Below the pieces are notes generated by a model. That model was not told where the DNA came from, did no database searches, and saw only the letters and a program-made list of their open reading frames with translations. A stretch of 64,000 nucleotides of DNA. Source: Hirudinaria manillensis. Its lineage: Eukaryota > Annelida > Clitellata > Hirudinida > Hirudinidae. The translations under genes were made by a program, and so were the position numbers. Shown piece by piece: positions 34,734 through 47,162 of the stretch. The DNA lies in NCBI GenBank assembly GCA_034509925.1, contig CM067533.1, positions 5,586,535 to 5,650,534 of the forward strand, read 5' to 3'. Numbering within the stretch: the first letter of the stretch is position 1; every line of letters begins with the position of its first letter.

Positions 34734-37700
34734 TTAAGAAATTTGGTCTCCTTCCGTTGCTTCCGGCGTTCCACTTGACTCGATAACTGAAATTAATTTG
34801 ATCGGAAAAGTAAGAAATAAATAAATAAATAAAAATCAAACAAAAAGCAAATGAAAACATTTACTAGTTTTTAACCATAACCTTTTAGTAATTAAAGTAA
34901 TTTATAGAACTAAGAAGCTCAAAGAAAGACTGACCAAGGACACCTCTTTGATGGGTAAAAAAATAAAATAAAATAAAACAAATATTAAATAATACTTACA
35001 GTCCAACGTGTCATTAACGAAGAACCTGACATCTTGATCCTTATCGTTATGTATTTCAAACAGACTCGGTTTCATGTAAACAGATACGTACCTGATATTT
35101 AATACAATTTAATGACACTGTTTCAATTTTTGCTATTATTTTTTGAAACTATGTTTGATAAAAATTTTGTAAAATATATAAAATATAATAAAAATATAAA
35201 AAATATATAAAAATATATTTCACTTAACAAATAATGTACTCTTACCAAATTTTGATTAAAAATTACAGAAATATAAAAAATAACCTTTCGTCAAGTTGAG
35301 GGGCTATGACCTTGAAGGATTTAGCAACATTGAATCGCACATTGGGAACTGGGTCTTGAGTAAGTTTCGTGAGAGTAGGAAGTATTTTATTCATATTCAT
35401 CTCTTTGCTACAAATTGGTGACAAAACCTGTGCGCAGGGTTTCGAAAATATCGCGATTTAAGTCGACAATTTAACATATTTATTAGTAGTGACTGGTTGT
35501 TTATAGTTACCATAAATGAACTATAATCACAGATAACTTTGCCAATAATGATTTACCAGGTTAATGCATGATTCACTGAATCAGGTATTTCTATTAATTA
35601 TACTTTAAAACAAAAAAGCATTCAAATAACTTAAATTTTTAAAATGTCAAAAATATCTTAAATTTTCAAACTATTTGAATCTATTTACGTTAATTAAAGT
35701 CAATTACGTTGAGAGGCTTCCGCTTTTATCATTTCTGGCGTCTCAAAAGAATTAGGATAGGATTAAAATCATATCGAACAGAATAAAAATGTATATTCTT
35801 TAAAGCTAAATTCAAAGATTCTTTTACATGAAAGAGAAGATATTTGTTAACAGAAGTACCGTGAGGAGATTAATGCAAGTTATCCTGATGAGGTAATTTG
35901 TACTTTTCGCAAGACTGAGAGCCTTTGGAATGAAGCTTTCTTGACTCTGATGACCAAACTTTTTGATCAATTCGCCCAAACTTTGAACGCATTTCTCACG
36001 AATGACATATACTGAATAAGGACCATCATTTAAATTTAAATTGATGAATTAAATTCATGTTATCTAGCAAATTATATACTGAACTTCTTTGTATAGCTCT
36101 CAATAAAAACCTATCGAACATTTTAATAGCTAATGTTTTGGCACAGTGAGGACTCTAAAATTGCTCGAGGAGGGGGGACTTTTAATTATGTGGTTGTTAC
36201 GGTTGTAACTATGTTGCTGTCCACGTCAAAAAGGCAATCATTTAAGGGCCTGACAAAGCCCCCGTGGATACTCAAACGAATTCGACACAGAAACATTCAC
36301 GACCCTGCAGATAACAGCGAACCAAAATGGCGTAAAGCCACTTTTTGGCAAGATTATAATAAAAAAAAATCGTTCACGTCATTAAAACAAATTTTATCAG
36401 CTGGGTTTTAATAAAAATTAAAGAAACAAAATGAGTTTGCAAACCTTCGTCTGAGAGCCACCTGAGAAATAGGAAGTGATATTCTCTATCAAAGTGTTCG
36501 AAGCCCTGTTAAAGTTAACGAATATATATCATTTAATTTGTAATTTAGTCTTTTAAATCAGCAACTGATTATAATGCTGACTAAAACTCTTGCTTGGCAA
36601 TTGACACAAAGAATTAGGAGCAAGCCTTGGCTTCATCAGCCGAACGTAAAGTAATTTTTTAACGATCAGGATTATTAACAAATTCTTTAATATTTATAAA
36701 TTTAAATTGTATTTTAATAAATATATTAGCACTTGAAAAGATACTTTCAAGAAAAAGTATGAAATAATAAAATTTCTAGATTTAAAAAAAAAAATCAAAT
36801 AAAATGTGCGATTATCGTCAACATCAACAGAGTAATCATAGAAGTTATTACTCAATAAAAACCTTCATATGTTCTAAACTCACGAGGATCATGGAAAATT
36901 GGGTATGGAAGTTGATTGAAGCAAGTCTCACAGTCCACTTGGTGTCGCATCCAAGTACTATGAGCGAGTGAAAGAATTTTCCATGTATTTCTTCAGGTTC
37001 AACTATCTTTGTTTGGCAAGGCAAACATACAATAGATATGGCGAAAACGTGGTTTTCACTTTTTTTTATATTTTAAAGCACGATTGATGCTTTTTAATGT
37101 GAATTGAAATGGTTTATATAACTAATTATCGCACTTGTCATACAATTTAATTGATTTGCAACATCAATAACTTCGGATGGACCTCGAGAAGTTGAAAGAA
37201 ATGTGTAACTATTTCAGCTCGCACTCTTTCTGAACTATCCTTAAAGAGTTTTCTGAGGCACGGGTATAAATCATGAGACAGCCTGAAAATATAAAACTAA
37301 AAACCTTAAAATATATTCATATTAAATTTTAATTTTCTTAATTTATTTAAACCTATCTTTCGGAATAATTTTGACAAAGCTGCATATGACCGAAGCAAGA
37401 GCTTTTCTGACTATTACGTTCTCGTCAGATAATAAATTACTGATCTTTGGGATGATTATGTCTTGAATAAGTGTCAATTTGTCAGCAACAACTAATTTAT
37501 CCACAAATTCTGAAATATAAGCGTCTTATAAGTTACTTCCAAATAATTATATTATAAATGACGCCCATTAATATAAGCAATTCCCGATACTTAATGAGTT
37601 ATTAGAGTTATAGAGTTAGAACGTAATAGTTCTCTTAATATAATTTAAATAAGTCAAATTCAGAAAGGCAGTGAAGTTCATTGTAGTTTAAAATTTTCAA

Positions 37701-39205
37701 CTTGCTCAACTGAGAGAATTAATATACTAAAATATTCCATTATATTGCATACCTTCTATTTTGACGATGGCATGTGATCTCAAGGTTGGATCGCAGTCGA
37801 ACACGAGCTTGCCGAAACCATTCACAAATATCTTTCCAGATTCTTTAGAATGAAATATGTGCAAGAACTAAAAAAAAAGCAAGAATTGCAATTCTAGCGG
37901 CCTTACAAATCGAGTCAATCGGTGATTGAAACCTCGCAAAGCATGCCAGTCATGATTTTTCTTATTTCGGTTGATTTATCTTCAATGGCATTCTTGATGA
38001 CATCTAGGATATATTTTTCTCGGATCTCTGATCCTAACTTTTCAGCAAGGGCGACACTGTTACTCAGTGCAGCTATTTTTATGTACTCCTGAACAAGTTA
38101 GTGTTTGTGCTAGTACTTAAGGACCAGATGCAATAGAAACTATTCTCTTACAAAACTATTTAGGCATAGGTATTGATGAATGGGTACTAGGCAATCCAAT
38201 ACACAATCTTTGTGCATGAACCTAGCCAACGAACCCAGGTTGCGAGCAATTTCATATCTGACCATCGGGCTTGAGTCAACTCCAAGTATAACAATAACCC
38301 TCAAATAAATAAAATATTGTCGTTATTTGGAAAAAAATTATATGATTATGTTTAAAAGTTATTGACGTAGTACAAACTTTCTTAAAAAGGATCTCAATGC
38401 TAGTGGTGATTTTCCATAAAGCAATATGACAAGCTGACAAGCAGACAGTCTGCAGACAACATTCTCTTCGTCACCTGCTAACCTCAGGATCGTTGGTAAG
38501 TACATATTTATCAGATCGTCATCTTCCATATAATCTGCGATTTTGTTTAACGATTTGACTGCCCTTTCTTGTACCTCAATATTGTTCCATCTTGCGAGCT
38601 CTTCTAGCCTAGCCTAAAACAGTATTTAAAGACGGTAAGTTAGATTAATACTCAATTATCAGGTTTTAAACTACAATAATTAGGAGCTATTTGCAAATAT
38701 TTCTTAATCCAATTCTCACTAAAAGTTTGACTCACTATAAGTAAAGGAATATATGGTTTTCCTCCGATATGATTGACGAATTCACCAAGCTTTTGAGCCA
38801 ACACGGCCAACAAGCTTTCATCGTCACACAAAATATCTTAAAAATAAAATTTGTGAGTGATGATTCCGCACTGATGAATGATATCTGTAATCAGAAAACG
38901 AACTTTTCAAATAAGGCAATATCGCCGATCTAAAGTTCTCAAATCCCACACAAAGCGCAACAGCCTTCAGTCGGGTTATGCAGTTGAGCCTAACCTTCAA
39001 GCAAACCGCAAAACAATTTACTTTCATCGTCTGTTTTGGACGTACGGCTTACCTCGAAATTATCGTGTTTCAGTTCAGATATAAAAACTGAAGTAGGTAT
39101 CAGTTCCTCGTCAAATTCTTGAATAGACAAACTACCACCTTCGACGCTGTACCTGTCCGAATCACTCACGAAAATAGGAAAGGAAAAAGCCCGTTCGGCA
39201 TCCAT
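34734..39205 (-). CDS. PP2A 65-kDa scaffold subunit A, divergent paralogue
   Basis: Fifteen exons join in frame to 626 residues of HEAT repeats: 39053-39205, 38904-38994, 38736-38836, 38378-38613, 38152-38299, 37933-38088, 37753-37867, 37353-37509, 37183-37282, 36884-37006, 36445-36505, 35860-36011, 35285-35427, 35000-35091 and 34734-34786. Alignment to human PPP2R1A is collinear: TSVFISELKHDNFEVRLNCI, SPMVRYEIARNLGSLARF, KALASVICSFVKII, KWTVRLASINFHTQF, HVYAIRE-like VYVIREKC, and DPVPNVRFNVAKSFKVIAPQ. The A subunit holds the catalytic C and a regulatory B subunit. This copy has an extra acidic N-terminus of about 30 residues and a C-terminal tail (DFIESSGTPEATEGDQIS). It is far more diverged than usual for this very conserved protein, so it is probably a second, specialised copy. 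Confidence 0.85.
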
Positions 39206-40230
39206 TTTTAACGTCTCAAAAAAGCAATCGTTAGGACGTCGCGTAGCGACGGACAGAGAGCGGCCTCGGCAACAAGATGGAAATTCTACGACACAACGAG
39301 GCCCCCGACATTTAATTCACAAGCGGGAGCGAAAACCAAACTGCCCACATTGCTCCAAGGTCCAACTTCCCCACTTTCCACAAAAGCAAGAAACCACTAG
39401 AAGCCAAATGAGCAGCTTCAGCCCTCAATACCTCATAATTTGATCCCAGAGTCCTTGCAGTAAACAGCTCCCAAACAACTCAGCTACAAACCAAACTAGC
39501 AACACACAGCGCAACATAAAAGAAATATACTAGGGGACAAATTAGAAGTTTCAGTTTAGACAGCCATACCAGACCTTTCCTAATGTTGACACTTCCAACT
39601 ACGGCTCTTCTGCCACTGCGATCCGCTAGAAATTTCAAGCAATTTTTAAACAAATTCGACACCGCAATTTCAAATATCTCAGTTTAATACCCAAATATAA
39701 AAGGAAAGAGCTGAGATTTAAAAAATCAACTGATTGCTGATGTAGACCACCCTCAAGCCAAATGAACATGACTCACAGGAAGACCGTTCACGTCAACAGC
39801 ATGCGTTAGAAACGGTGCGCGTAGAACAATTCATTGCATGTTATGGATAAATATCTCTCGACCAAACTATAAGTATCAAAGTGAAATTCCTTGGAGACCC
39901 GAAATCAAAAAACGTCGTCGAAACATCAGTCAGGGAAGTAGGATAATTATCACAAGGATCCAAATATTTTACAAAAATTTATAAACGAAACATTTTCTAC
40001 AATTAGCATCGGACACCCGCACGTCTTCCTTCTTGTATCTACAACTCTTCCTTCCGTGAGTTGAGTTCTCTGAAATTTTTTTAAATAAATCAAAAAACTC
40101 TTTAAAGAAAAATTTCAGAATTGCTTGAGCTTCTTCTTGTTCCAGCACTCGATGAATATAAAAACATCTAATTATTATTATTATTATCATTTTATAATAG
40201 CAGACTTGTTAGTCAGTCATAGAGGCAAAT
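39206..40230. other. Intergenic region between the PP2A scaffold and YTHDF genes
   Basis: It contains the PP2A-like gene promoter and the YTHDF 3' UTR. Two minus-strand open frames of 60 and 73 codons (39480-39662, 39969-40190) are present, but I recognise nothing in them and do not call them genes. Confidence 0.4.
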
Positions 40231-42004
40231 TTAGGAACTGGTTAGATATGAGTTTTTCCTCTGTTGGGTTTCTTCCTGCTGTTTCTCATAATGATTGAAA
40301 TCATCGAAAATTGAAGTGGTGTGACGGTACTGGTGGATAACTCGAAGGACCTGCTTCCCTTTCTCGTAAGGTACTTCTTGTGTGTCCCTTGAATTCGTGA
40401 CAGGCTTGTTTTCGTTGTTTTCCAGTCTGATGTGACGCAACTGACTGTTAGGAACGTCTTTAACGTAGATCCACTTAACAGAAAATTGTCCTTTCCATTT
40501 GTTTTGTGCCCACACTTCTGACGAAGAATTGTAATCCACTGCAGATGTCATGAGAGCCACACCACAAAAATGTCCACTACCGTTGACACTGAAGTAAAGG
40601 AACACTTGTCCTTTTCCTTCTCTCTCTTTGTAAGCACTGTCTAGTCTCTTGTTTCCATACTCAGTACTACACCAAATGGAGTACTTGATGGACCTATGGA
40701 TATCATCTTCAGAGAAACTCTTTATGACAAAAAATCGAGCTCCTTTAGGATTCAAGTCAAAATCTTTAGGATTGTATTCACTCTGGTCAAGATTGCAAGT
40801 GTTCTGTTTTGTGCTACCTTCTCCACCGGGTTCTCCGCTGTAATGAGAGGCCAGAGATTTTGTCAAACCGCTGTTGGTAGAATAAGGACCAGTGAAAGTC
40901 TGTCTTCCTTCTCCAGACATTGCTCTGCTCTGAGACAACTTTGATCCGCCCCTGCTGGTTTCCCAAGAGGAGTCTCCGGTCTGTTTCGAGAGCACGATCG
41001 GAGCACGTGGTATCATCTTTGGCCTGGTGGCTGACCTACTGGACTGAGTCACAATGTTTGCCCAGCTCTTCTTGCACGCCGGAACCCCTGATGAACGACT
41101 GCTCGCCTCTTTCTCTTCTTCTGCTCCACTCAGAGACATGCTTTTGAAACCTTGCTCGGCCGACTGTACGGCCCCGTTGAGTGACGAATCACCGTTATAA
41201 GTTCCATCCCCTAACAACGATCCGCCGGCTCCTGCAGAATTGCCGTAATATGAACCATTTTGGTAGTCTCTACTTTTGTAAAGGGCGTGACCCGAAGGAC
41301 CCCATGAACCGGTGGATGGGTCCATGTTCGGGTACCAATAAGAGTAATCATACTGTCCAAACATCGGGCCTGCCTGCATGTAGTCCGCATTAGGCAATTG
41401 TCCATATCCACTGTAAACTCCATCTCTGGATGTCCAAGTGGCATCTTGAACTCCCCCTGTAGGATTTGTCTGATAGGAGGGCCAGGCATAATAATTCAGG
41501 TATGGGTCAGACATAGAGCCGGCAGCCATTTGAGCAGGATTAAAAGCTGTCTAAAAATTAAATAGAACACATTGCAACATTGTTAGTTTTCATAAAGATT
41601 AGTGAAAGCTCACTTGTGGATCAATACCATAACCATATTCCACTTCCTTGTTAGATTGGCTGCTACCTTCTGCAAGAAATCGTGCCATTAATTTTTATAA
41701 AAAAAATATTATGACAAATAATTACTGAATTTGTCAATAAACAGAAGAATCCTTACCATGGTTTTCATGAGTTTTAGTTGACCTCTGAAAAAACAACAGT
41801 TTGTTACAAGTTGACTACAAAGCTGAGCTTACTTAGTATTTTTTTTATATATTTTTTCCACAAAACACACGATTTGAGGCCTAACAAAAGAAGAAACTCC
41901 AGATATTTTGGAAAGAAACTAAAACAAATGGATTAAAAACGTTTGAAACATCAGAAAGCTAGGTTAATAATAATATATTGTTGTACCTTACACAAAATAC
42001 TCAT
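40231..42004 (-). CDS. YTHDF: YTH domain family protein, cytoplasmic m6A reader
   Basis: Four exons join in frame to 473 residues: 41987-42004 (MSILCK), 41757-41784, 41614-41669 and 40231-41550. The N-terminal two thirds are low-complexity, rich in Gly, Ser, Tyr and Asn, with [15 protein letters not shown] like the SDPYL motif of vertebrate YTHDFs, and a [10 protein letters not shown] block matching KPTSWAAIAS. The YTH domain starts at [20 protein letters not shown] and includes [19 protein letters not shown] and [13 protein letters not shown]. The tryptophans of the m6A cage are in SIWCS and the pair in [30 protein letters not shown] and [12 protein letters not shown] follow. YTHDFs bind m6A mRNA and promote its decay. 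The six-codon first exon is inferred from phase and a donor and is the weakest part. Confidence 0.95.
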
Positions 42005-44924
42005 TATGCCAATGAAAGTTTGTCATGAGCTATGGATGGCCCAGATGTAATTTAAGCAAACAAAATCTGGAGATGGTGACAAACTCAAAAGGATGGATTG
42101 AACCTAAAATGCTGAATCAAATTTTAGTGGTGGGTTGTGCAAATTTATTTAAGAAGCAATCTAGTGACTAGGTAGTTTTCAAGTTCAACCACTCCTATTC
42201 TTTTAAGACTTCAGACCGCAAGAAAGGCAAAGACGCAAATGCATTTAACAAATTAGTAAAGTTAAGCCAACTCTTCTAGAGAACAATAATGATTTTTCCG
42301 TATGTCATCCGATACATGGGCGCGATAAAGATTCCCGAGCAAAAATATTTCAACCTGATCTAGACTGGAAGACATTCTCTCACCAAAGATACCAACAAAA
42401 ATTGTAAACTATTCTGGTGCTCCTAATAACTGAACAAAAGGGTCATCAATTTTACACAGCCAAAGTTGTATATTCCAACCAAACCAAAAATGGCCGACTG
42501 CCCGGTGAGTCAGATCGGAAAAAATGTCAAGTGAAATAGAGTAGATTTTTTTTATTAACATAATTTAACTTTTCTAAAAATAAACTTTGTTTTTACATTC
42601 AACTTGCAATTTAAAAATATAACATTTGATTGATTAAAAGAGTTTGAGATAAATTGATTTACTTATTATTCCTACAAGTGATCATTTAAATATTTTATTG
42701 CAATACTTTAAAAACGTCCAATGATATAAACCTATTCGAACAATATTTGATTAGCTCGAAGAAAATTAACCCGTTAATTATGAATAATTCTGCTATTTGT
42801 CAGTAACATGCCTAAATTTAATCATTTGTTATTTTTGTAATTACAGGATTGTTCTCTGCAAATTGAAGACAGAAAGTCTAGGTCAATTGAATAAATATTA
42901 CTATGTTACTCTCTAGAGGACTCTGGTAAAATGTATCTAAGTTGATTCTCCTGGTGAAGAGTTTTTTCACCAATTTCACCTCTCACGTATATGCCTATAT
43001 ATAGACGGGAGCAAGGGGAGCAAACGCATTCAAGAGGTTCTGACCTGAGGAACACACCTTGGCACAGTCATAGATCCCAACAAAAAAACCAGTCACCACT
43101 CGCTTGTAGCTTCATCAAACGCAGGAGACTCCACCACCCCTCTAAAGACCGACCAGCGCTTGCACCTAACTTCTGAAATCTGCCACTATTGGCTTATTCC
43201 CGCTTCTCTGAGCAAATATTTCGAATGATTGGCGTTATAGTCCCCCCCAAGATACCGACGCTATTTTTCATTTCGATATAGGTCGCACCCCCATCTTAAA
43301 ATAATAACTAAATAACATTGCCAACGCCATAATAATCCAAGTTACAACAAACTCCAAAGTGACAGAATATCAACACAGACAGCTAACAGAATCCTGTTAA
43401 TTTTGAGACACATGCTCTTCCGAAAAAAGAAAATCTTTAACCTTAAGCCGCAGAGCAGGAAATGCAGCATGGTATGTAAATGAATCATTGTTTGCAATTA
43501 AAAAGCAATTAGAAGAGGTGGTATTATTACTAAGTTAAAAGAGTTAAACAGAAAATTTTGAGCAAGTTACAGACCACAGAAGCAGAAATTACCTAACTGA
43601 ATTCACCAACGAGCTGCTGAGTTTCCAACATCTCAACAAATGTTCACACAGTGCTCACGTGGGCTAAAAATGAACTCATAAAATTTCTCAATTTCAAGCT
43701 TAACTAGCATATTGAAGCATTTTGATGTAACAGCAGTGCACACTTAGTATATATATATATATATTTTTTTTTGATAGCTGGTTCAAACATATAAAGACGA
43801 GTGTAAAGTTATCCCATAAAACACAGAATACTTAGCCATGATACAGTTTCAAAGTGAAACCTAAAATAGAAAACTGTTCAGAAATTACCTAGTTTGGTTA
43901 TACTTGTCTCATTAATGAATCGGTTGAAATACAAAACACGGGCAGAATTTATGATGGCATCAGGTCATAATTCAATGCATAAAGAGTGCACAACCATAGA
44001 TGCCAAAACAAGCACCAAAGCAAGAACCAAGGGAATGTTCTTCTAATTCAATTCCAATTACAATCCTTGACAGTGCCTGTCTCATGTCGGAAGAACAACA
44101 AAATATTTTTAATTCAACAAATGCCTCCAGTTTTGAAAATGCAGTGCTAAATAAATCTCCTAATTTGAAAACAAAAACAAATCATTATGTGTCCTCCTTG
44201 ATAAAATATAGTATTAAGCATTGATTACAATAACGAAATCAATGCAGAGTCTCAGGAAAAAACGGCGCAAACCAGACAGTGGCATTAGCAGGGGGGAAGT
44301 GTGTTTACTTACGACAGGAGTAATAAGTGACATCAAGTGAGAGACTACAGATGAAACCATGTGCTGATTCATACAGACTGCCTATAGACTACTACACGTA
44401 TGTACAATTCCCGAAAAAAATCGGCCCTCACTTGACTATATACAAATACGATTTTCAGATTTGCAGACGACAAATCGAGAATATAAAATACCAATGCGAT
44501 AACCATCGATGGAAGTAAAACACTGAAACATGCTAACGACTGACGCGACTCGCGTCCCGTGCGAGTCGATCGCGCAAATGTAAATCGTCACGAGTTCGCA
44601 ACTCGAATCCTGCTATGTTGTTGTCATCAAGTTTTTTTGTGAACTTCGACTTTCACACAACTGGCTCGATTTATTTTTCGCGTTTTTCGCGTAAAAACTT
44701 TTATCTGCAAAATGATAAACAATTAATTGAGATTGCAGGCAAGGAAATCATTAATGGGCTTCAAATGGACGAATGTAACCTTGACTCTGTAATAACGTTT
44801 CTTTATAGCCTGTAACATCAAAGAAATAATTAGCATTAACAGCCAAAAAAATGATCCATAATAATCATAATAGTTAATAATAATAATAATAAAAATAATG
44901 TTTGGCAAATGTTTTGCTCATTAA
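42005..44924. other. Intergenic region between YTHDF and the Ser/Asn-rich gene
   Basis: About 2.9 kb without a gene I can support. Short plus-strand frames near 42991, 44000, 44327 and 44615 show no motif or splice context. A TA microsatellite lies at about 43748-43766. A small GC-rich island with CGCGACTCGCGTCCCG-like text is at 44540-44600 and might mark a promoter. Confidence 0.4.
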
Positions 44925-47162
44925 CTAATTAATTAGCAGATTGAAAAGCATTAAATTAAACAAATTCAAAGATGTTACAAGAATGAGCCTACTTTCATAG
45001 AGAAACTTTTGAGCAGCCCTAAGGTTGAAAGTACTTTTCCGGGCTACGACCCCGAGCAAAGGTGGTAGGAAGCAATTATCTAATTCATCCATCCGGTAAC
45101 TGGTGGAGAACTTGCCAGCACAAGCAATTCTGGAGACGTTATCCTTTTTTGAGGTATGATAACTATCCGCAAAGTTGCTCTTCACGAAACCGTTTCTGAC
45201 CGGCACGTCGAGGCCGTCGTGAAGCTTTTGGTCGCAGGACAAAGGCAAAGTAGTGTTGTCGGACGTGCAGACGAGAGAGGAATCGACAGAACTTTGCTGA
45301 GAAGTCGACGGGGAATCTTTATTTCTCCAAATTAATTTAGAACCTAACTCTTGAACGGTGAAATCTGCATTTCCGACAGGATTGTTTTCGTATCCGCAAG
45401 CCAAAGGAGATGTGCTCCTGCGAACGACCGGAGACGGGGAGTAGCCGGTGACGCCGGCAAACGTGGTCCGAGCGGCGACGTTCGCGTCGGCATTCGCATC
45501 CACAAAAGTGCTCGGCAAAGACCAGTTGAAAGACACGGACGAAGACGAGCAAGCCGTAGTAACAAAACTCGTATTCAAACTCAGATTAATATCGGGACTA
45601 ACGTTTATTAGATTCTCGCACGTCTCGTACAACGAAGACCTACTGCGGCTCAGATCCGGTTTTCCATGTCCCGAAGACGTGCACTTTTCTAGCAAGTCTT
45701 CGAGGCCAAAGCCAAAAGATATGCCAAGAGAATTCTGAGAAGTCAAATCTTCAACTGGACAATTAACAAACTCAACAGGTGCTCTGATTGGCTTTTTATT
45801 CAAGTTGAAGTGATGCTTCTCGAACCTCTTCACGTCTCTAAGACAATCGGACGCATCGTCGCGACGGGAAGAAACGACGCTGGAAGTCGTGTAAGTGACT
45901 TCGCATGGATTTGCTTTGTTACATCCGAGGAAGGCGGATGTGCCGGCCAAAGAAACATTGGAAGAATCCACAACTGAAAAGTGTTTTTCACTCTCAGAAC
46001 TCTCAAGAACAACTTTTGAAACTGTAAGATCTCCAAACTTAAAATTCGAAGATTTTGCTGAAGCAAGGGAAGCCTCCAAGTTTTCAAATTCAGAAAAACT
46101 ACACGGACTCACTGTGAAGTTCAAGTCATTTTGACAAGTGAGATGAGGAGGGTAATCATGTAGATTGACTGAAATGTCATTTTTTTCCTCAATCATTCCA
46201 TACTGATGATTCGAGGACAGGCACGCTTCGTAATCTTCGTCAAAGCTGGACAGCACGTCGAGTTTGGCTCCTTCGGAGTCGTCTGCAGACGCCGACTTAT
46301 GCAGGAAACTCGACGGGTAGGAAGCGTCGTGGCAAACGACACGAGCGAGCTTGACGTCGTCTTGATTGTCCGTTTTATTGGAAGAAAGAGATGAACTTAT
46401 GCTGGAGAGACTGCTTTGCAGGGACGACTGACAACTTTCAAAGGATTCTTGAGGGACGTTCGACGAAGGACATTCGTCTGCATTTTGGTCCGTCCATGCC
46501 GCGTCGCCAGACTCGTTGCCGGAAGAGGAAAAGCCGTTCGCGCTTCCGTTTGAAAGTTTAAAATTTATTCGACTGCCTTTCTTTGTCTCCGTGAGAACGT
46601 AAGACCTCTTCGGAACGAACGTCTTACTCTGGCGATCGCCCGATTCGCAATGGACCGTTTCTGAATTTTCGCACGAGCCGTTCGCAAAAACTTGCGGAGA
46701 AAAATTATTTACAACGTCGACATTAACATTATTTACAGAGAAGGCGTTGCCTTCCAAGTTTTGCACGGTTTGATCGCACTTTGAGTTTTCAGGAAGGCCC
46801 TGAACATTTTCACCCTTCGTAGAATCTTTGATACAACTCAGAGAATGATTATTATTGGAATTATAACTCAGAGAAGCATTTTGCATGGAGTCTTTTGAAC
46901 ACTTCTTCCTGATTTTCTTGTTATTTTTTGATTCTGACATTAGGACTTGTGAAGCATTAGAGTGATAGCAGGAATTAGATGCAGGAGATTTGGGATCATT
47001 GATGTAATTTAGAAGTTCATCAACAGGGAGGCTGCCCTTGTACTCGGGACACTCTTCTGCTCTCTTCACCTCTCCTCTCCTCTTGCAAGCTGAAACGCGT
47101 TTCGTCCTCTTGCGTGCGGTACCTGCCGTCGCCGTCTGCCTCTGTTCATTCTCTTGAACAGT
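44925..47162 (-). CDS. Large Ser/Asn-rich exon; possible FAM193-like C-terminal protein
   Basis: An open 745-codon exon begins at an acceptor (TTTAAACAG) with TVQENEQRQTATAG and ends with a stop at 44925. Basic clusters (ARKRTKR, CKRRGEVKR) precede SLPVDELLNYINDPKSPASN and SKNNKKIRKKCSKD; a short LLxYIN helix followed by a lysine-rich stretch recalls the FAM193 C-terminal region, but I am not sure. The rest is low-complexity, with serine runs, many Asp/Asn, and no catalytic motif. The final 30 residues are unusually hydrophobic. A candidate 33-bp upstream micro-exon at 47654-47686 (PASHSACGLCM) is in the right phase. Other 5' exons were not found. The protein is probably disordered and nuclear. 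Confidence 0.6.
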   Translation of the reverse strand, partial: TVQENEQRQTATAGTARKRTKRVSACKRRGEVKRAEECPEYKGSLPVDELLNYINDPKSPASNSCYHSNASQVLMSESKNNKKIRKKCSKDSMQNASLSYNSNNNHSLSCIKDSTKGENVQGLPENSKCDQTVQNLEGNAFSVNNVNVDVVNNFSPQVFANGSCENSETVHCESGDRQSKTFVPKRSYVLTETKKGSRINFKLSNGSANGFSSSGNESGDAAWTDQNADECPSSNVPQESFESCQSSLQSSLSSISSSLSSNKTDNQDDVKLARVVCHDASYPSSFLHKSASADDSEGAKLDVLSSFDEDYEACLSSNHQYGMIEEKNDISVNLHDYPPHLTCQNDLNFTVSPCSFSEFENLEASLASAKSSNFKFGDLTVSKVVLESSESEKHFSVVDSSNVSLAGTSAFLGCNKANPCEVTYTTSSVVSSRRDDASDCLRDVKRFEKHHFNLNKKPIRAPVEFVNCPVEDLTSQNSLGISFGFGLEDLLEKCTSSGHGKPDLSRSRSSLYETCENLINVSPDINLSLNTSFVTTACSSSSVSFNWSLPSTFVDANADANVAARTTFAGVTGYSPSPVVRRSTSPLACGYENNPVGNADFTVQELGSKLIWRNKDSPSTSQQSSVDSSLVCTSDNTTLPLSCDQKLHDGLDVPVRNGFVKSNFADSYHTSKKDNVSRIACAGKFSTSYRMDELDNCFLPPLLGVVARKSTFNLRAAQKFLYESRLILVTSLNLFNLMLFNLLIN

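Noticed and set aside
44000..44815. Short plus-strand frames upstream of the Ser/Asn-rich gene
   Set aside because: No motif, no codon bias and no convincing splice sites.
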